Source: Micromonospora rhizosphaerae
GTDB lineage: Bacteria > Actinomycetota > Actinomycetes > Mycobacteriales > Micromonosporaceae
NCBI RefSeq assembly: GCF_900091465.1
Contig: NZ_FMHV01000002.1
Coordinates: 682,001 to 746,000 of the forward strand
Length of the DNA stretch: 64,000 bases
Reading direction: 5' to 3'
Part shown: positions 8,312-17,055 of the stretch, in pieces
Layout of the letters: each line of letters begins with the position of its first letter
Numbering within the stretch: position 1 is the stretch's first letter
Made by a program: the position numbers and the translations under genes
Notes under the pieces: generated by a model
Seen by the model: only the letters and a program-made list of their open reading frames with translations
The model's database searches: none
Told to the model about the DNA's origin: nothing

Positions 8312-9335
8312 CCTCGTGTTCGGCCTCGACACCTTCGGCGACGTGCCGGAGGACGACTCCGGCAAGCCCGTGTCCTATGCCGCGGCGATCCGGCAGGTCG
8401 TCGATGAGGCGGTGCTGGCGGACGATCTCGGCGTCGACGTCATCGCCCTCGGCGAGCACCACCGGCCGGAGTACTCGGTGTCGACGCCCGAGACCGTGCT
8501 GGCGGGGATCGCCACCCGTACCTCGCGCATCCGGCTCGCGTCCGGCGTGACCGTGCTGAGCTCGGACGACCCGGTCCGGGTGTTCCAGCGCTTCGCGACG
8601 GTGGACGCGCTGTCGAACGGCCGGGCCGAGGTCATCCTCGGTCGCGGCTCGTTCACCGAGTCCTTCCCCCTGTTCGGCTACGACCTACGCGACTACGACG
8701 TGCTGTTCGAGGAGAAGATCGAGCTGTTCGCGAAGCTGCTGGACGAGAAGCCGGTCACCTGGAGCGGCAGCGTGCGTGCCCCACTCGAGCACGCCGACGT
8801 CTTCCCGAAGACGGAATCGGGGCGCCTCACCACCTGGGTGGGCGTCGGCGGCTCGCCGCAGTCGGTCGTGCGTACCGCCCACTACGGTTTCCCGCTCATG
8901 CTCGCCATCATCGGCGGCGCTCCCGAGCGTTTCGCGCCCTACATCGACCTGTACCGGCGGGCGGCCGAGCAGTTCGGCACGACCGCGCACCCGGTCGGGA
9001 TGCACTCGCCAGGATTCATCGCCGACACCGACGAGGAGGCGAAGGAACTGTTCTGGCCGCACTACCGCGTCATGCGGGACCGGATCGGCGCGCTGCGGGG
9101 ATGGCCGCCGATCCGTCGCGAGGAGTTCGACGCCGAGGTGGCGCACGGTTCCCTCTACATCGGCTCTCCCGAGACCGTGGCCCGCCGCATGGGCCGCGCG
9201 ATCCGTAGCCTCGGCGTCGGCCGGTTCGACCTCATCTACACCGCCGGCGCGCAGCCGGTGAGCGCCCGGATGCGCGCCGTGGAACTGTACGGCACCCGGG
9301 TGATCCCCATGGTTCGCGACATTCTGGCCAGTTGA
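8304..9335 (+). CDS. LLM-class flavin-dependent oxidoreductase (second paralogue)
   Basis: 343-residue luciferase-like TIM-barrel protein, clearly paralogous to the preceding one over its full length ([39 protein letters not shown]). The ATG at 8304 overlaps the end of the upstream gene by 8 bases with AAGGAG inside that gene, indicating translational coupling. The tandem pair may form a heterodimer, as LuxA/LuxB do, or handle two related substrates; neither can be shown here. Confidence 0.9.
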   Translation: MSDLVFGLDTFGDVPEDDSGKPVSYAAAIRQVVDEAVLADDLGVDVIALGEHHRPEYSVSTPETVLAGIATRTSRIRLASGVTVLSSDDPVRVFQRFATVDALSNGRAEVILGRGSFTESFPLFGYDLRDYDVLFEEKIELFAKLLDEKPVTWSGSVRAPLEHADVFPKTESGRLTTWVGVGGSPQSVVRTAHYGFPLMLAIIGGAPERFAPYIDLYRRAAEQFGTTAHPVGMHSPGFIADTDEEAKELFWPHYRVMRDRIGALRGWPPIRREEFDAEVAHGSLYIGSPETVARRMGRAIRSLGVGRFDLIYTAGAQPVSARMRAVELYGTRVIPMVRDILAS

Positions 9336-9376
9336 CCGTGCCCACGGACGCCCCCGTCGGCACCCGGAAGGAAGAC

Positions 9377-10090
9377 ATGAACGACAGCGCCCGCAACGGG
9401 CTACAGACCCTCGGCATCCTCGGTGCCGGCAAGGTGGGCACCGTGCTCGCTCGGCTCGCCCTCGCCGCCGGCTACCGGGTGCTCATCGCCGGTTCGGGTG
9501 ACCCGGCGAGGATCGCCCTCACCGTCGAGGTGCTCACGCCCGGAGCTGTCGCCACCACCGCGGCCGGCGCCGTGGCCGGCGCCGACGTCGTCATCCTCGC
9601 CCTCCCGCTCGGCAAGTACCGCAGCATTCCCGCCGAGGCGTTGCGCGGCAAGCTCGTCATCGACGCCATGAACTACTGGTGGGAGGTCGACGGCATCCGC
9701 GACGACCTCACCGACCCGCGCACCTCGTCGAGCGAGACCGTCCAGGCTTTCCTGCCCGGCTCCCGCGTCGTCAAGGCGTTCAACCACATGGGATACCACG
9801 ATCTCGAGGACGAGGCGCGACCGAACGGCGCAGCCGGCCGCAAGGCCATCGCGATCGCCGGCGACGACGCCGCTGATCTCGCCGCCGTCGCGTCCCTTGT
9901 GGACCGGCTCGGCTTCGACCCGGTCGTCGCCGGTCCCCTCGCCGAGGGCGTACGGCTCGAACCGGGCAGCGAGTTGTTCGGCGCCAACGTGAGCGCCGAC
10001 GAGGTGCGTGCCATGCTCGACCGCTTTCCGGAGTCGGAACGCGGGCGGACCGTCGCCCACGCGCGGGCCGGGAGGCCGGAGGCGGCCTGA
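9377..10090 (+). CDS. NADPH-dependent F420 reductase-like oxidoreductase
   Basis: 237-residue Rossmann protein. The dinucleotide-binding loop GAGKVG is followed by a beta-alpha unit ([17 protein letters not shown]), [13 protein letters not shown] and [15 protein letters not shown], the layout of the Fno-like F420:NADP oxidoreductase family. It could supply reduced deazaflavin or flavin to the two LLM enzymes. ATG at 9377 has GGAAGGA; an in-frame TTG at 9332 overlapping the upstream stop is less likely. It is the third gene of the MarR-controlled operon. Confidence 0.82.
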   Translation: MNDSARNGLQTLGILGAGKVGTVLARLALAAGYRVLIAGSGDPARIALTVEVLTPGAVATTAAGAVAGADVVILALPLGKYRSIPAEALRGKLVIDAMNYWWEVDGIRDDLTDPRTSSSETVQAFLPGSRVVKAFNHMGYHDLEDEARPNGAAGRKAIAIAGDDAADLAAVASLVDRLGFDPVVAGPLAEGVRLEPGSELFGANVSADEVRAMLDRFPESERGRTVAHARAGRPEAA

Positions 10091-10404
10091 CCCGTCACCG
10101 GGCGGACGTCCCGGTCAGAAGCCGCAGGGACAGGTCGACGGGTCATGTTGGGGATCTGACGGGGACTCGCGGGCGCAGGGCCAGAAGCCCGCGCTACACC
10201 TTGCGCAGCGCCGACCAGATCACGTCGCCGGCCCGCAAGGCCGCGGGGCACATTTGGGAGCGTTAGTGGCTTTCGATCCCATACGGGGCGGGTAGACGAT
10301 CAGCCGTGGGCGTCGATTCGGTACCCCGGGACATCGGTCCGAGGTGGTGACGAAGGCGCTGGGCCACCCGAGGTTCGCGAGGGACAAGCGGGGTAACCCC
10401 GGTC
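10091..10404. other. Intergenic region with a GC hairpin
   Basis: No coding frame is recognised in these 314 bases. A 7-bp hairpin (CGCGGGC / GCCCGCG, about 10168-10193) could end transcription of the LLM operon but lacks a T-tract. The promoter of the next gene must lie here or just inside its annotated start. Confidence 0.45.
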
Positions 10405-11577
10405 ATGGCCGCTGATCGAGACGGCCGGCCTGGCCCCGACACCGTTACTGAACAGGCTAAGGACATGACGGCGCGGGCCCGGCGCCGCGGCGGTGAGGCC
10501 GGCAGGCTACGGCTGCGACAGTTGGAGCTCATCCTGGTCGTCGCCGTCCAGTGCGGGCTTGCCGCTGCGCTGTCCTGGGTGATCGCGCACGAGGTGCTGG
10601 ACAGGCCAGCGCCGGTCTTCGCGCCCAGCGCGGCAGTCGGCACGATCGTCGCCGCCCTCGGGCAGCGCGCCAAACGTACGTTCGAACTGATGCTCGGCGT
10701 CGGGCTGGGCCTGTTAGTCAGCGATCTTCTGGTGCTCGTCATCGGGTTCGGACCCTGGCAGATCGGCTTGGTGGTGGCGCTGGCCATCACCGTCGCACTG
10801 CTGCTGACCGGACGAAGCGGCGCGCTCGTCGCCCAGGCCGGCAGTACCGCCGTGCTGATCGCCACGCTGTCACCCACCACCCGAGACCTCGAGCTGCCCC
10901 GGATCCTCGACGCCGCGGTGGGCAGCGTCGTGGGGTTGGGGGTGGTCGCGTTGCTGCTGCCGATCAACCCGATGCGCGTTCTCGACCACACCGGCGCGCC
11001 GATAGTCGAGACCCTCTACGCGCAGCTTCGGGAGATCGCACACGCACTCAGACAGCGCGACCCGGACCGCGCGAAGCGGGCACTCGACCAACTCCGCGGC
11101 ATGGAGCCCGACCTGGCCCGGATGCACGAGGCCCTGGCTGGCGCCGAGGAGGTGGTGACCATCTCGCCGTCGCACTGGCGTCGCCGACACGATGTGAAGC
11201 GTTACGAGCGGGGCAGCCAGCACTTTGATCGGGTGGCGGTTGAGTCCCGGGAACTGGCCCGCTGGGCCGCCACCAGCCTGGAGTACGACGAGCCGGTGCC
11301 AGAGGAACTCATTGCCGCCGTGGAGCGGCTCGCCGAGGCGCTCCGGCTACTACGCCAGGAGACCCGGCAGGGCCAGCCACCGGAGCAGACACGCCAGGTG
11401 GTTCTGGACGCCGCACGCTTGGCCGGCCGGGCCCGCGCAAAGGGCCTGAAGTCGTACGCCGACGCTATGGTGACCCAGCTCCGGACGGCCGCGAGTGACC
11501 TGCTCCGAGCGAGCGGGTACGAGCCGGACACGGCCAACCGGATGGTGCGCGAGGCGGCGCAGGAGGGCTCCGCTTAG
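10405..11577 (+). CDS. FUSC-like (aromatic-acid-exporter-type) membrane protein
   Basis: 390 residues. After a basic N-terminus come about six hydrophobic helices (LELILVVAVQCGLAAALSWV; FELMLGVGLGLLVSDLLVLV; the IGLVVALAITVALLLTG region; VGSVVGLGVVALLLPIN). A long, mostly helical cytoplasmic part follows (ETLYAQLREIAHALRQRD onward). This is the layout of FUSC/ArAE efflux-type proteins. ATG 10405 lacks a ribosome site; ATG 10465 (AAGGA very close) is an alternative start. Substrate unknown. Confidence 0.75.
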   Translation: MAADRDGRPGPDTVTEQAKDMTARARRRGGEAGRLRLRQLELILVVAVQCGLAAALSWVIAHEVLDRPAPVFAPSAAVGTIVAALGQRAKRTFELMLGVGLGLLVSDLLVLVIGFGPWQIGLVVALAITVALLLTGRSGALVAQAGSTAVLIATLSPTTRDLELPRILDAAVGSVVGLGVVALLLPINPMRVLDHTGAPIVETLYAQLREIAHALRQRDPDRAKRALDQLRGMEPDLARMHEALAGAEEVVTISPSHWRRRHDVKRYERGSQHFDRVAVESRELARWAATSLEYDEPVPEELIAAVERLAEALRLLRQETRQGQPPEQTRQVVLDAARLAGRARAKGLKSYADAMVTQLRTAASDLLRASGYEPDTANRMVREAAQEGSA

Positions 11578-11832
11578 AACCCTCGATGCTGCCCCTGCGG
11601 CGGGGCCGCTTGGCCCACACGCGGGCATTGACCACTTCCGCCAGGCCGGGACACATATGTTGACGCGACACTCAGGGCCGCGACTGGCCCACCTGCGAGA
11701 ACCGTGCTCGACGGCTGCTCACCCGGCGTCCCGATGCCGCCACGGCTCGTCGTTGGTCGACCTCCAGCAACCCGGGTTGGTATGCCGCAAACCAGCTGTA
11801 CGCGAGTCGGTTGCTGGAGCCGGGCCCTGGGT
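11578..11832. other. Gap between convergent genes
   Basis: About 255 bases between the stop of the FUSC-like gene and the stop of the XRE regulator. No gene and no strong terminator hairpin were recognised. Confidence 0.4.
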
Positions 11833-12831
11833 CTACCGCTGGCTGCCCGATCTCGCTGACAGAGCTTGACCTCTTCGTCCCGAACTGATGGCGACGCCGT
11901 CTGGTGCGGCTCGGTACGAGGTCAGACGGGGTGATGGCGTCTCGTGACGGCCGGCTCGGTTGTTGGCGTTGCTGTACTTCTCTGCTGTGCTGCTGGCATC
12001 GGCCGAGGCTCGCTCGTCGGGTTGGCGGCGCAGCCGCTCGATGGCCCGCGCCGTCGCGTCATCGGCGGGCAGGAGAACGACCAGCTCCTGCGCGTCGGTT
12101 CTCGGCAACTCGAGCTTCTCTCGCTGCCACCGAAGCTCGTCCGCGATGGGGTGGTTAAGCCGAAGCGGGACGTGCGGTGGGGGCAGGTGGCGGTCGAGTC
12201 GGCGGGTGAACTCCTTTCCGGCCAGGGGGGCGAGCTCGGCCCTGAACCATTCGGAGGTCTCCGCAGACGGCCCGAGCCACAGGTCGAAGGCTCGTTCGTC
12301 GGCCACCTGGTCCCAGTCGGGGAAGAATGTCCGGGCGCGCGGATCGGTGAACACGTAGCGCGTCAGGTTCGGCGTCTCGCTCTCGAGCAGCCCGATCCCA
12401 CGCATCAGCAGCTCGAACTCACTCGTGTGTGCGAGCACGTCTCCCAGGCGGTTGGTGACGAATGCGATGCCGGGCTCAAGAAGTTGGAGGGTCTCCAACA
12501 CGGTGGGCCGGACATGGCGGTTGGGTGGCACCGGTCGTCCGCGCCCTGCGCACGCTCCGCCGGTGATTTTGGCGAGGTGGCGCAGGTGATTGCGCTCGAC
12601 GGCATCGAGGCTCAAGGCGTCCGCAAGTGCGTTGACCACGGCAGGGGACGGGTTGCGGTCTCGTCCTTGCTCGATGCGGGTTAGGTATTCGACGCTGATC
12701 CCAGCACGCGTGGCGAGGTCTGAGCGTCGTAGTCCAGGGGACCGGCGGCGGCCACGATCAGGCAGCCCGAACGACTCTGGCTGGATGCTGTCGCGCTTGG
12801 CACGGATGAAGTCGCCCAGCGGCGTGCTCAT
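11833..12831 (-). CDS. XRE-family regulator with MmyB-like ligand-binding domain
   Basis: 332 residues. An N-terminal helix-turn-helix (LRRSDLATRAGISVEYLTRIEQGRD, about residues 34-58) is followed by the MmyB-type sensor domain (VLETLQLLEPGIAFVTNRLGD; LTRYVFTDPRARTFFPDWD). In this family the sensor part binds a small hydrophobic ligand. Beyond about residue 270 there is an extra low-complexity Ser/Arg-rich tail that most homologues lack, possibly run-on after a lost stop codon. It is divergent from the FMN reductase at 12945, a common pairing in actinobacteria. Confidence 0.88.
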   Translation of the reverse strand: MSTPLGDFIRAKRDSIQPESFGLPDRGRRRSPGLRRSDLATRAGISVEYLTRIEQGRDRNPSPAVVNALADALSLDAVERNHLRHLAKITGGACAGRGRPVPPNRHVRPTVLETLQLLEPGIAFVTNRLGDVLAHTSEFELLMRGIGLLESETPNLTRYVFTDPRARTFFPDWDQVADERAFDLWLGPSAETSEWFRAELAPLAGKEFTRRLDRHLPPPHVPLRLNHPIADELRWQREKLELPRTDAQELVVLLPADDATARAIERLRRQPDERASADASSTAEKYSNANNRAGRHETPSPRLTSYRAAPDGVAISSGRRGQALSARSGSQR

Positions 12832-12944
12832 GTTCGGAGTCTAGGGCGATGTCCCCAGCGCCTCGAACCCCGCAGGGTGGCCCCACGGGGGCCAGCCTAC
12901 GCCCGGTCTGGTTGCCATCGTCCGAACGATGGACCGTTGAGTGC

Positions 12945-13538
12945 ATGAGTGAGAAGCACAAGTTGGTCATCATCGTCGGGAGCGTCCGGGAGGGCCGGTT
13001 CGGGCCCGTCGTCGCCTCCTGGGTCGCCGACCAAGCGCGCGAGCACGGCGGGTTCGACATCGACGTCGTCGATCTCGCCGACGCCGAGATCCCGCTGTCG
13101 TTGCCGGCAGTCTCACCGAAGTTCTCCGGCGACTCTTACCCGCGCCCCGACGGAATGGCGTCCTTGACGTCCCACCTGGAGGACGCGGACGCGTTCATCA
13201 TGGTGACGCCGGAGTACAACCACAGCTACCCCGCGTCCCTGAAGGCCGCCATCGACTGGCATTTCACCCAGTGGACGGCCAAGCCCGTCGCTTTCGTCAG
13301 CTATGGCGGCGCAGCTGGCGGCCGCCACGCTGTCCTCCACCTGGAGAACGTGCTCACCGAACTGCACGCCGTGACTATCCGCGATGGTCTGGCCTTCCCG
13401 AACTACCGCACGGCGTGGGAAGACGGTCGGCCGCTGGACCCCGAGGCGCCCGGATATGCCAAAACCCTGCTGGACCAGCTCGCTTGGTGGGCCGCCGCCC
13501 TGCGTGCGGCACGCAACTCGGTCCCGTACCCGGCCTGA
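12945..13538 (+). CDS. NAD(P)H-dependent FMN reductase
   Basis: 197-residue flavodoxin-like protein. The FMN phosphate-binding loop GSVREGRFG lies near the N-terminus; MVTPEYNHSYPASLKAAIDW and FVSYGGAAGGRHA are the typical quinone/FMN-reductase motifs. It reduces flavins, quinones or azo/nitro compounds at the expense of NAD(P)H. The ATG at 12945 is used because the residues before it do not match the family. It is divergent from the XRE/MmyB-like regulator, its likely controller. Confidence 0.88.
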   Translation: MSEKHKLVIIVGSVREGRFGPVVASWVADQAREHGGFDIDVVDLADAEIPLSLPAVSPKFSGDSYPRPDGMASLTSHLEDADAFIMVTPEYNHSYPASLKAAIDWHFTQWTAKPVAFVSYGGAAGGRHAVLHLENVLTELHAVTIRDGLAFPNYRTAWEDGRPLDPEAPGYAKTLLDQLAWWAAALRAARNSVPYPA

Positions 13539-13662
13539 AGGGGATCACTCAAGGAGTAAGCCAGGGCTGAGAGTGAACGGCATCGCGAGGGAGAAGGCGC
13601 TCAAGCGCCTCGGCGAGCAGTTCGCTGATCTGCTGCTCAGCTGCTGTACAAGGTCGAAAAGG

Positions 13663-13686
13663 CCGTCTCCCGCCCACGGGAGACGG
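13663..13686 (-). terminator. Strong intrinsic terminator
   Basis: A perfect 10-bp stem, CCGTCTCCCG (13663-13672) with CGGGAGACGG (13677-13686) and a 4-base loop. Read on the minus strand it is followed by CCTTTT, a good T-tract. It sits 14 bases beyond the tRNA-like 3' end at 13700, as expected for the terminator of a stable RNA gene. Confidence 0.75.
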
Positions 13687-13699
13687 TCTTTGCCGTGGA

Positions 13700-13735
13700 T
13701 GGAGCTGAGGGGATTTGAACCCTGAACCCCTCTGG
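13700..13735 (-). pseudogene. Damaged 3' end of a tmRNA (ssrA) or tRNA: probable integration scar
   Basis: The minus strand ends in CAGCTCCA, the usual 3' acceptor strand of tmRNA, after CCCCT and a TTCAAAT T-loop. The T-arm would fold perfectly (AGGGG-TTCAAAT-CCCCT) except that GGGTTCA is tandemly duplicated. No matching 5' acceptor or anticodon arm exists upstream, so it is not a whole tRNA. Integrases commonly use the 3' ends of ssrA and tRNA genes as attachment sites, so this looks like a left-over att site. The ssrA identity is by pattern only. Confidence 0.5.
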
Positions 13736-13742
13736 AGCGCCG

Positions 13743-13769
13743 CCGATCATGTCCAAACGGACAGATCGG
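13743..13769. repeat. Near-perfect hairpin next to the scar
   Basis: CCGATC(A)TGTCC pairs with GGACAGATCGG around an AAAC loop: 11 base pairs with one bulged A. It lies directly beside the tRNA-like remnant. It may be part of the recombination site or a small transcription signal. Confidence 0.4.
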
Positions 13770-13777
13770 CACGCTGA

Positions 13778-14008
13778 GCGGGGCGAACTGTTGCGCTGCC
13801 TTACGACGCTTGTGCAGGCCATCCGAGGCTCGCCGCGGAGGTTCGGGTTTGCGGACCGAACCGGCTTCAGGTCACCGGTCTCGTCCGGGACCAGTACGCG
13901 GTGCGGCTCGACCCGCCCGAACCTGCCCGCGACCAAGGCGAGTACCTGGTCCACGACACTCTGCCATCCGGCAGCGTCTACGCTGTGATCGAGAAGGGCG
14001 GATCATGA
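13778..14008 (+). pseudogene. 5'-truncated coding fragment of unknown function
   Basis: The frame open from 13778 to the stop at 14006-14008 reads like protein (LQVTGLVRDQYAVRLD, EYLVHDTLPSGSVYAVIEKG) but has no start codon before the internal GTG. It begins right after the tRNA-like scar, as if the 5' end was lost when a mobile element inserted or left. I do not recognise the family. Confidence 0.4.
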
Positions 14009-14057
14009 TCGTTACATGTTGCCGGGCACTGACTCCTCTCCTGTCCGGGGTCGGCCA

Positions 14058-15275
14058 ATGAGCGCAGTCGCGTTCCTCAACATCGCAATGCACGGGCACA
14101 TCAACCCGACGCTGCCGGTCGTGACCGAGCTTGTTCGTCGTGGCCACTCCGTCACCTACCACACGACGCCCGCCTACGCCGAGGAGATCGCGGCCACCGG
14201 CGCGCGAGTCCTCCTCTACTCCGGGGATGACCAACCGCTCTCCGGCACGCCGGTCACGCTGATGGATCAGCTTGCGCACGCCGCCGTACGCGTGCTGCCC
14301 TCCGTCCTCACCGATCTGCGCGGCGCCCGGCCCGATCTGATCGTGCACGACTCCGTCTGCCCGTGGGGGCCGGTGGCCGCCCGGGAACTCGACCTGCCAG
14401 CAGCGTCGTCGTTCACCACGTTCGCGTTCAACCGGCACATGCCCAGCCCCACCCACGGCTCCTGGGAGCTGCTCGCCGCGGCGGCGGCCCGGCCCCGCCA
14501 CGCCGGGGGGTACCTGAGGTCGCGTTGGGAGCTGCGCCGACGGTACGACACAAGTGCGATGCCTCTGATCGACCTGGCGAACATTCGTCAGCCGCTCAAC
14601 CTGGTCTACACCTCTCGGGCGCTCCACCCCGAGGCCGACAGTTTCGACCAGTCCTACCGGTTCGTCGGACCGAGCATCGGCGCCCGCCCAGCCGACTCGT
14701 CGTTCCCCGTCGATCGACTGCGGGACCCGGTGCTGTACGCCTCCATGGGCACGCTGTTCGACGTCGGCCCGCGGCTGCTGCGCAGCTTCGCCGACGCGCT
14801 CGCCCCGCTGGGTGGCACCGTGATCGTCTCCACCGGACACACCGATCCCGCCGCGCTCGGTCCGCTGCCGGCCAACGTGATCGCCCACCGTTCCGTACCG
14901 CAGCCGGAGGTGCTGGCCCGCGCAGCGCTGTTCATCACCCACGGCGGGGTGAACAGCGTCAACGAGGCCCTGTACGCCGGCGTCCCGATGCTGGTGGTCC
15001 CGCAGGGCGCTGACCAGCCATTGGTGGCTTCCCGCATCGTCGAACTCGGTGCCGGCCTCTCGATCCGCACCGAGGACGTCAACGTGGAGGCCGTGCGCGC
15101 CCTGGCCCAGCGCCTGCTCGACGAGCCCCGATTCCGGGCCGCCGCGAGCACCCTGCGGGTCGCCCAGCGTGAGGCAGGCGGCTATCTGCGCGCCGCCGAC
15201 GAACTCGAACGCTATGCGCAGCAGGCCGGCCCGATCACTCAGCCAGGCTCTGCCGATCTGCCACCGCAGGGCTGA
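14058..15275 (+). CDS. MGT/GtfA-type glycosyltransferase (GT1 family)
   Basis: 405-residue GT-B glycosyltransferase of the macrolide/natural-product type. The acceptor-domain start AFLNIAMHGHINPTLPVV and the C-terminal donor-binding signature, FITHGGVNSVNEALYAGVPM followed by PQGADQ, are clear. It would move an activated sugar onto a lipid, macrolide or other small molecule. ATG at 14058 starts at the family's first beta strand. It heads a three-gene operon with two membrane-linked proteins; the next gene begins 3 bases after its stop. That context suggests a glycolipid-related or self-resistance role, which is inference. Confidence 0.87.
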   Translation: MSAVAFLNIAMHGHINPTLPVVTELVRRGHSVTYHTTPAYAEEIAATGARVLLYSGDDQPLSGTPVTLMDQLAHAAVRVLPSVLTDLRGARPDLIVHDSVCPWGPVAARELDLPAASSFTTFAFNRHMPSPTHGSWELLAAAAARPRHAGGYLRSRWELRRRYDTSAMPLIDLANIRQPLNLVYTSRALHPEADSFDQSYRFVGPSIGARPADSSFPVDRLRDPVLYASMGTLFDVGPRLLRSFADALAPLGGTVIVSTGHTDPAALGPLPANVIAHRSVPQPEVLARAALFITHGGVNSVNEALYAGVPMLVVPQGADQPLVASRIVELGAGLSIRTEDVNVEAVRALAQRLLDEPRFRAAASTLRVAQREAGGYLRAADELERYAQQAGPITQPGSADLPPQG

Positions 15276-15278
15276 CCG

Positions 15279-15770
15279 ATGTCCCCCGTAGTCGCCATCC
15301 TGCTGCTGTTCGCCGGGCTGTCCGAGGCCGCCGGGCGTCTCCTGCCCGTGGTGGCACGCCTGTCCGGCGTGTCGCACACCAGGGTGGTCGGGTTGATGCT
15401 GGCCGGCGCCGTGATCGACGGCGCGGTATTCGCGCTCTGGCCGCTGTCCGCGTGGACCCTTGCCGAGCTGGTGCTGCTCACCTCACCGTCCGACGGGGCC
15501 CCGCTGGTCTGGACACCAGGCCTCGCCGCCCCGCTGCTGCTTGCCGCAGTCCTCGCGTTCCCGCTGCTCGGGCCGCTGCTGCACCTGGTGCTCATGGTGG
15601 GAGTGGGCGCCGGCCTCGCCGCTGCGCTCGCCACGGTGGCCGGGCTCGGCTGGTGGGATGCCGCCGGCTGCGTAGCCGTCGCGGGATTCGGGCTTGGCAT
15701 CGCCGTCGAGGGCGTCCGCCGCCTGGTCGTGAGGCTCAATACGACAAGAGCACCGGAGCCACTCACGTGA
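15279..15770 (+). CDS. Small polytopic membrane protein of unknown function
   Basis: 163 residues, almost all hydrophobic, with four to five predicted helices (VVAILLLFAGLSEAAGRL; VVGLMLAGAVIDGAVFAL; APLLLAAVLAFPLLGPLL; CVAVAGFGLGIAVEGV). No catalytic motif is visible. It starts 3 bases after the glycosyltransferase stop, and its TGA is shared with the GTG of the next gene (GTGA), so all three genes are probably translated together. Confidence 0.8.
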   Translation: MSPVVAILLLFAGLSEAAGRLLPVVARLSGVSHTRVVGLMLAGAVIDGAVFALWPLSAWTLAELVLLTSPSDGAPLVWTPGLAAPLLLAAVLAFPLLGPLLHLVLMVGVGAGLAAALATVAGLGWWDAAGCVAVAGFGLGIAVEGVRRLVVRLNTTRAPEPLT

Positions 15771-16711
15771 TCGAGTTTGCGCTCCTGCTGCTGCTCGGCG
15801 GGCTCGGACCGGTCCTGCTCGCCGAAGCTCTGCTCGCCCGCTACGAGGTGCTGGCCTATGCCGCAGGCTGGCGGACTCCCACCATCGCACGCCCCACGGG
15901 CATGCCCTACGCCCGGGGCGCGGACCCGGACCGCCCTCCGGACGCCTACCTGGTCTATCTGGACGGCATCGGGAAACGCCGCTTCCACGACACCCGCGAC
16001 GGCGGCCGACTGGTCAAGTCCCTGATCGACGGAGCGCCGGAGCTCAGGGTGCTGGGCCAGGTGCAGCCCTACTCTCCGCTGGCTGTTCCGCTCGCCGATC
16101 GGCCGGTGTGGATATGGCTGCGCCGCCACATCGGGCTGGTGCTGTTCCTGCACAACGTGATGCAGATCTTCGTCGCCGCCGATCGCCGGTACCGTCCCCT
16201 GTACAACCGCGCCGTCGGCTCCCAGATCGCCTGTCAGCTCCGGCTCGCCGGTTACCGGCCTGACAGCGGTATCTCGGTGGTACTGCTCAGTTACAGCGGC
16301 GGCGCCCAGGTCGCCACCGGCGCGGTGGAGGAACTGTGGTCCCAGCTGCGCTGCCCGCTCTGGCTGATCACTCTCGGCGGGTTCCACAACGGCGCCAACG
16401 ACATCAGCCACGCCCGGCACCTCTACCGGCTCACCAGTGCCGGCGACCGGATTGAGCGAGTCGGCACCTGGATGTTCCCGCAACGGTGGCGGCTGTTCCG
16501 CGGGAGCGGATGGAACCGGGCCGACCGCGCAGGGAAGATCACGATGCACCGGCTCGACCCGGCCACCCACGTCGGTCCGCTCAGCTACATCAGCCCGGGG
16601 CCCCGGCTACCAGATGGCCGCAGTCACCTCGACCGGACCGCCGACACCGTGATCGCGCTGATCCGGGACAGCCTCAGCACAACTGCTGATGCCGACGGCC
16701 CGCTGCCATGA
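15767..16711 (+). CDS. Membrane-anchored alpha/beta-hydrolase-like protein
   Basis: 314 residues. An N-terminal hydrophobic segment (IEFALLLLLGGLGPVLLAEAL) anchors the protein, then a soluble domain follows. VVLLSYSGGAQVATGAVEEL has the beta strand-Ser-Gly-Gly-helix shape of a lipase/esterase nucleophile elbow (S-Y-S-G-G), preceded by YLVYLDGIGKRRF. Assignment to alpha/beta hydrolases is by pattern only. The GTG at 15767 overlaps the previous TGA. It is the last gene of the glycosyltransferase operon and may act on the glycosylated product. Confidence 0.65.
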   Translation: MIEFALLLLLGGLGPVLLAEALLARYEVLAYAAGWRTPTIARPTGMPYARGADPDRPPDAYLVYLDGIGKRRFHDTRDGGRLVKSLIDGAPELRVLGQVQPYSPLAVPLADRPVWIWLRRHIGLVLFLHNVMQIFVAADRRYRPLYNRAVGSQIACQLRLAGYRPDSGISVVLLSYSGGAQVATGAVEELWSQLRCPLWLITLGGFHNGANDISHARHLYRLTSAGDRIERVGTWMFPQRWRLFRGSGWNRADRAGKITMHRLDPATHVGPLSYISPGPRLPDGRSHLDRTADTVIALIRDSLSTTADADGPLP

Positions 16712-16724
16712 ACGGCTTGAGCAC

Positions 16725-16761
16725 GGCGCACAGCAACCGGTCCGTCGCCGTGCTGTGCGCC
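16725..16761 (+). terminator. Hairpin after the glycosyltransferase operon
   Basis: GGCGCACAGCA (16725-16735) and TGCTGTGCGCC (16751-16761) form a perfect 11-bp stem with a 15-base loop, just after the stop of the third gene. There is no T-tract. Confidence 0.6.
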
Positions 16762-16848
16762 CGCCCGGCAGAGGTAGCGGCCGGACTGCATCATGACTCA
16801 AGGGCGGCTGACGGCCGTACGGGCTACCGCTCCAGAACGAGGCCTTGA

Positions 16849-17055
16849 TCTGGTCGAAGTGACGCCGAGCGCCGGGAGTGGCAGCGGCCGGGTGGCCGGA
16901 TCTCCTCGTCGGAGGAGACGCACGACTACGCGTCTGGCGAGTTCCACAACCGCTGGCGGGCCCGGTACCGACGAACGCAAACGCGCTGGGCGATTGGCTC
17001 ACTGCAAACAGGGGGGCGTGTGACGGCGAGCGCAGCGGGAAGGTCGGTTGGATGA
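16849..17055 (+). pseudogene. 3' remnant of a coding gene upstream of the zinc-finger gene
   Basis: A frame without a start (EWQRPGGRISSSEETHDYAS, then EFHNRWRARYRRTQTRW) ends at TGA 17053-17055, which overlaps the ATG of the next gene as ATGA. That overlap suggests it was once the upstream gene of a coupled pair. The family was not recognised; the setting suggests an integrative element. Confidence 0.35.

Noticed and set aside
12849..12944. An earlier start for the FMN reductase gene
   Set aside because: The added residues do not match the family, and the region must hold the promoter shared with the divergent XRE gene.
13700..13772. A complete tRNA gene
   Set aside because: The 3' acceptor and T-loop fit, but no 5' acceptor strand pairs with CAGCTCC, there is no anticodon arm, and the T-arm carries a 7-base duplication.
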